Positions 60,534 to 64,000 of a DNA stretch of 64,000 bases are shown here, in pieces. The notes under the pieces were generated by a model. The model was given only the letters and a program-made list of their open reading frames with translations, had not been told where the DNA came from and did not search any database. Origin of the DNA: Candidatus Xianfuyuplasma coldseepsis. Its GTDB lineage: Bacteria; Bacillota_I; Bacilli_A; Izemoplasmatales; Izemoplasmataceae. Position numbers and translations under genes: made by a program. The stretch lies in contig NZ_CP048914.1 in assembly GCF_014023125.1 (NCBI RefSeq), positions 1-64,000 of the forward strand, written 5' to 3'. Numbering within the stretch: the first letter of the stretch is position 1; each line of letters starts with the position of its first letter.

Positions 60534-60555
60534 AAAGTGCAGAAATCTGCACTTT
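60534..60555 (-). terminator. Terminator after the pullulanase gene
   Basis: AAAGTGCAGA-AA-TCTGCACTTT is a 10-bp stem with a T-rich tail on the minus strand. The pullulanase stop codon (60554-60556) is at its edge. Confidence 0.85.
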
Positions 60556-63500
60556 ATTGTTTTTTACGAAGTAGATACAAGCCAATCGCCCCAGAAAGGG
60601 AGGTTATAATGATGACTGAACTCGGGATGATAGCTCGAGAGAAACATCCTGAATCTACTGGTTTATCATCGATTTTAACACATTCTGTCCCACTGATTAC
60701 ATATCCTTCTTCACAAGTGAGAACATCCGATACACATTCGGTTCCTTCTTGATGATAGCCTTCATCACAGGTTAGCGGAGTCAACACGCACTCGGTTCCC
60801 TCTTGGTGATACCCCTCATCACAAGTCAGAACATCTAGGACACAATCATCGCCTTCTAAATGGTAGCCTTCATCACAAGTGATCGGATCGTTTTCCAAGA
60901 CGGTTATCGTAAATGGTTCACTTTCTGAGCCATACATGTCTTGGATACGAATGTCATATGTTCCTGGCGTCAAACCCTCGATATCAACCGATGAGAGATG
61001 CGTATTGTTTGGTACGAACGCACCACCATTTATGCTGTAGGCGTAAATATCTGTGGTTGAGTTAATTGTATAACTTTGACCTTCATATGTAATACCAAAA
61101 CGATTGGTTATGATTGGTTGTAAACGTGGTGATTCGATTACATCTGCTTCATCGCCACGGACAAATACCAGGGTTTCGGCTTCGTAGATTGGATAGCGCG
61201 TTGCATAGGTTCCAAGGCCATCTAATCCCGCTTCATCACGGTCGGATAAAAGTTTCCATGCACCAGCTGGTAACGTAATATCATTGTCATATGCCCCACC
61301 ATTGTGATACACGAGAATGTCTTCACCGTTTTTTGTTAATCGATACCCAATCATTCCAAATCCAGGTGGATTGAGGAAATCTAAATTGGCTTCAATATCG
61401 GCTTTGTCAACCATTTTGAAACTATCGTATTCTTTACGGATTTCAATAATGCCCTTGTAGTATTCAAAGGAATCCACATATTTCGCTTTACGACTCCAAT
61501 CCAATTGGTTAACCGAATCGCTCGCACTGTAGCTGTTATGATCTCCATATTTTGTACGAAGGAAATCCACCCCAGCATGCAAGAATGGTGTCCCTTGTGA
61601 AAACATCACAATCGAATTGGCAAGGCGTGCTTCATAATCGACATCTAGTGGGACATTGAGATAGTATGTATTACTATCCAAACCTTTTGTCTTCAATAGT
61701 TTATCGATTAGTGTCAAATTATCATGGGCACTGACATAATTAACGGATTGTGCCGAATTTGGGAAGCCCCAGTTGATACTACCTTCAATTCCTCGCATGA
61801 TATCTGTGATTCCGGTTCCGGTTGAAATATATCCAGGATCATCACCATCAGGGGATCCTTTGATTGCATTTCGGATTTGATCGTTAAATGCGGCGATAAG
61901 AGGCATCCGGTACAAGTTTTGTTTTCCTGCTTGAAGACTATAATCAATCGCGATTGCGCCACCACCCCATGGTTCACCATAGACAAAGATGTCTGGATCA
62001 ATCGCCTCGACTGCATTGGCGACATTGTTCATGTTGTGGTAATCATGGACTGCCATCAAATCAAAACGGAATCCATCAATATGATACTCTTCCGCCCAGT
62101 AGGTAACACTATCAACAATAAATTTATCTACCATATAGCGTTCGGTAGCCGTTTCGTTTCCGACACCAGTTCCATTACTGAAACTACCATCGCTGTTAAA
62201 ACGATAGAAGTAATTTGGAACAATGCGATTAAAACTATACGACGCACCTGGTCCAGTGTGGTTATAGACTACATCGTTAATCACATTGATACCATTACTA
62301 TGTAACGCCATTACCATTTGTTTGTATTCGTTTACTCGGACAGCGCCATCATAGGGATCGGTGGAGTATCCACCTTCAGGACTATTGTAATTTTGAGGAT
62401 TATATCCCCAGTTGAATTGGAAGTCACGTTCGTCATTCCAATCTTGATCATAGGTTGGCAACAAATGGACATGGGTGATTCCAAGTTCAATTAAGTGGTC
62501 CAGCCCAGTACTAACGGAAACCCCCGTATTGGAATTTGTATAAGATGTTCCTGCTACGGTGAATCCCATGTACAATCCCGCATATTCATCCGGACCATTC
62601 CAACCACCATCACTGGTTAAATCACGTACATGCAATTCATAAATAATCGCTTCATTGGGATTGGTAAATCCATCAACTCCACTGTCGGTATCCCATCCCT
62701 CAGGATCGGTACTATCCAAATCAAGGACCATTGCCCGTTGTCCATTCAAACCAAATGTAACACCATACGGATCTTGAATATCAATGACTTTCGATCCACT
62801 ATTCACAACATTATACGTATAATACACACCATTCAAATCACCATCAACGCTTGCTTCCCAGACCCCTTCACCAATGTACTCCATTGGGATCGTATCGTAG
62901 GGATCATTCGCTCCATCACTACGCATCGAAAGGGGGTGTCCCTCTTCATAGAGATTGACTTCAGCGGCACTAGAAAGGGGAGCCCACACACGGAATGTTG
63001 TACCAGTGGCTGAATAATCAAAACCTAGCCAGCCATCATAGTGATACGCATCCGCAAAGAGCGATGACTCAAAGGCGGCATCGATACGGATTACTTGTTG
63101 TACGACGGTATCTCCATACTGCACTTCCATCATATACGTGTTGCTTACATTCACAGTCGTGTCTAGTGCCAAGGTTCCCGTTGTTCCACTGATAAATCCT
63201 GTAAAACCAACAGGTACATCATTTTCTAATATTGTTATATCTGCCGCATCTATGCTATCCGTCGCCAGAAAATTCACATCCAAACTGGTATCAAAATAGG
63301 CATCTAATATCCCCGTAGAGAGTTCTTGTGCACACAAAAACGGATCGAGATTATCACGATCACATCCGACTTCGTCGGTCGCAACATAACTGATAAACTC
63401 CACACCTTGCAAGACATATGCATGGACTTCTCCACTTAGATTGGGACTTGAGATATCAAGATATCGATCCATATCAATATCTTTAATCCATGCGCCACCA

Positions 63501-63793
63501 CCATCCGGTATTTGCGCGACGATAATTCCAATGTCCATACCGAGATTGAAGTTGTTTGCAACCAGATCCACGGTAACGAATTTACCGTATTCATCTTCTC
63601 CGGTAAAGTCCACTTCGATTCCTTGGATTCCATCTTGCCAAAGCCAGACAGACCATTCATCATAGCTTCCATCGTAACGATGATAATGGACAACCAGATC
63701 ATTGGCATCGGCACTTAATAAGTTTGTATAATTAACTCCTAGTAGGATCACAATAAACAATAAGATACTGCTCATCACACGTATTCGTTTCAT
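60554..63793 (-). CDS. pulA: Secreted type I pullulanase with Cys repeats and C-terminal anchor
   Basis: The 1079-residue protein has a signal peptide, a pullulanase-associated domain (about 33-125), a CBM48-type domain (about 255-350) and a GH13 barrel (about 385-760). The type I pullulanase signature appears as FNWGYNPQNYNSPEGGYS near 464. Other motifs are VVYNHTG near 508, the nucleophile Asp in FRFDLMAVHD near 576, the Glu in VYGEPWGG near 606 and VSAHDN near 691. It should cut alpha-1,6 branches of pullulan, starch or glycogen. After a beta domain come four 18-residue repeats of the type C-x2-GY-x6-CV, then GCFS, a membrane helix and RKK. A candidate -10 lies at 63816-63821 on the minus strand. 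The ATG follows ACTGGAGGTAGATT. Confidence 0.94.
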   Translation of the reverse strand: MKRIRVMSSILLFIVILLGVNYTNLLSADANDLVVHYHRYDGSYDEWSVWLWQDGIQGIEVDFTGEDEYGKFVTVDLVANNFNLGMDIGIIVAQIPDGGGAWIKDIDMDRYLDISSPNLSGEVHAYVLQGVEFISYVATDEVGCDRDNLDPFLCAQELSTGILDAYFDTSLDVNFLATDSIDAADITILENDVPVGFTGFISGTTGTLALDTTVNVSNTYMMEVQYGDTVVQQVIRIDAAFESSLFADAYHYDGWLGFDYSATGTTFRVWAPLSSAAEVNLYEEGHPLSMRSDGANDPYDTIPMEYIGEGVWEASVDGDLNGVYYTYNVVNSGSKVIDIQDPYGVTFGLNGQRAMVLDLDSTDPEGWDTDSGVDGFTNPNEAIIYELHVRDLTSDGGWNGPDEYAGLYMGFTVAGTSYTNSNTGVSVSTGLDHLIELGITHVHLLPTYDQDWNDERDFQFNWGYNPQNYNSPEGGYSTDPYDGAVRVNEYKQMVMALHSNGINVINDVVYNHTGPGASYSFNRIVPNYFYRFNSDGSFSNGTGVGNETATERYMVDKFIVDSVTYWAEEYHIDGFRFDLMAVHDYHNMNNVANAVEAIDPDIFVYGEPWGGGAIAIDYSLQAGKQNLYRMPLIAAFNDQIRNAIKGSPDGDDPGYISTGTGITDIMRGIEGSINWGFPNSAQSVNYVSAHDNLTLIDKLLKTKGLDSNTYYLNVPLDVDYEARLANSIVMFSQGTPFLHAGVDFLRTKYGDHNSYSASDSVNQLDWSRKAKYVDSFEYYKGIIEIRKEYDSFKMVDKADIEANLDFLNPPGFGMIGYRLTKNGEDILVYHNGGAYDNDITLPAGAWKLLSDRDEAGLDGLGTYATRYPIYEAETLVFVRGDEADVIESPRLQPIITNRFGITYEGQSYTINSTTDIYAYSINGGAFVPNNTHLSSVDIEGLTPGTYDIRIQDMYGSESEPFTITVLENDPITCDEGYHLEGDDCVLDVLTCDEGYHQEGTECVLTPLTCDEGYHQEGTECVSDVLTCEEGYVISGTECVKIDDKPVDSGCFSRAIIPSSVIIITSLSGAIGLYLLRKKQ
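60695..60895 (-). repeat. Four tandem 54-bp coding repeats in pulA
   Basis: The C-terminal part of the pullulanase holds four copies of an 18-residue unit (consensus LTCDEGYHQEGTECVLD). The middle two copies are almost identical in protein and close in DNA, pointing to recent tandem duplication. One related unit occurs near the N-terminus of the nucleotidase lipoprotein at 37774. Confidence 0.85.
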
Positions 63794-63873
63794 AATCTAC
63801 CTCCAGTTCATTCTTATTGTACAAGATTCTGTCGGAGAATGCTACAAAGAAGATTTCTCTCATGATCACAAAA

Positions 63874-63893
63874 AAACGACTCAATAGCCGTTT
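63874..63893 (-). terminator. Terminator of the gene at the right window edge
   Basis: On the minus strand AAACGGCT-4 nt-AGTCGTTT forms an 8-bp stem with one G-T pair, followed by a T run. On the plus strand the same pair would be an A-C mismatch, so it is specific for the minus strand. Confidence 0.7.
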
Positions 63894-63942
63894 CTTATGT
63901 AATAAAGCGATTCATCAATTTGTTGAAACCCTTTACATCTTT

Positions 63943-64000
63943 TTACAGTGCATAGAGGAACACGAGACCCATACCGAGAAACGTTCCAACAGCATACCCT
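63943..64000 (-). CDS. C-terminal end of a membrane protein gene (partial)
   Basis: The minus strand is open from the window edge to a TAA at 63943-63945 and encodes the last 18 residues (GYAVGTFLGMGLVFLYAL), which are strongly hydrophobic and look like a final membrane helix. A terminator follows 50 bp later on the same strand, supporting a real gene end. The family cannot be named from this fragment. Confidence 0.5.
   Translation of the reverse strand, partial: GYAVGTFLGMGLVFLYAL

Noticed and set aside
1-64000. CRISPR arrays, tRNA or rRNA genes, insertion sequences, prophage
   Set aside because: I saw no regularly spaced repeats, cloverleaf or rRNA-like sequence, transposase or integrase. 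Small RNA genes without strong sequence signals could be missed.
1-64000. Mycoplasma genetic code with TGA as Trp
   Set aside because: TGA is a normal stop at many gene ends (for example 46555-46557 and 50759-50761, in overlapping starts), and TGG is used for Trp throughout.

Overview
The window reads as chromosome of a low-GC, Gram-positive-type bacterium that uses the standard genetic code: TGA ends many genes and Trp is TGG. Surface proteins are lipoproteins with a lipobox Cys at residue 20 or carry a C-terminal membrane anchor. No outer-membrane or LPXTG-type genes are visible. Lipoprotein-rich fermentative metabolism, a lipoprotein DNase with nucleotidases, and butyrate kinase/phosphotransbutyrylase suggest a Mollicutes-related lineage such as Izemoplasmatales, or another deep Bacilli group. 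This placement is an inference from gene content.

Layout. 1-6.3 kb: a partial thiolase divergent from a TetR regulator with two candidate operators, then a convergent operon of an ICMT-like methyltransferase, a GH3-family enzyme and a GGDEF/HD-GYP c-di-GMP protein. 6.5-10.2 kb: buk-ptb-pckA, with a consensus CcpA (cre) site inside the promoter. 10.2-22.5 kb: amino-acid metabolism. This includes a minus-strand operon serC-serA-(DUF1015::glutamate dehydrogenase fusion)-ilvE, two class I aminotransferases, an M19 dipeptidase, a gamma-carbonic anhydrase and a lysine 2,3-aminomutase-like radical SAM enzyme. 22.6-28.9 kb: one giant lipoprotein (2101 aa) of about 19 divergent repeats, each normally with a Cys pair. 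29-39.6 kb: small membrane proteins, a cytosolic and a lipoprotein 5'-nucleotidase, an endonuclease I lipoprotein, a TGS/uridine-kinase-like kinase, GNAT, NYN, thioredoxin, MnmM and NTF2-like proteins. 39.7-63.8 kb: an alpha-glucan region. It holds an amylase lipoprotein, then a compact minus-strand operon of nine genes (60284 down to 42013): a multi-CBM surface protein, two solute-binding proteins, two MalF/MalG-type permease pairs, an NHL/TPR/Yip1 membrane protein and a DUF5696 protein. A secreted type I pullulanase precedes it. The last bases hold the 3' end of another minus-strand gene.

How it fits together. The starch locus looks like a cell-surface glycan machine: glucan is bound by the CBM protein, debranched and cut by pullulanase and amylase, captured by the solute-binding proteins and imported by one or both permease pairs. 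No ATPase is encoded here, so a shared MsmX-type ATPase elsewhere is expected. cre-like sites at the starch operon promoter and at buk suggest shared carbon-catabolite control. A second module (DNase, two nucleotidases, nucleoside kinase) fits scavenging of extracellular nucleic acids.

Most notable: the 19-repeat lipoprotein; the dual-permease/DUF5696/NHL-Yip1 operon; a Gly-Cys-Phe-Ser C-terminal anchor shared by the pullulanase and the CBM protein; a lamin-tail domain inserted into a starch-binding module; the DUF1015-GDH fusion; and a MalG-type permease with an extra block of about 110 residues. Several starts were moved to an internal ATG because the upstream GTG, TTG or ATG lies in a Shine-Dalgarno sequence or a terminator.
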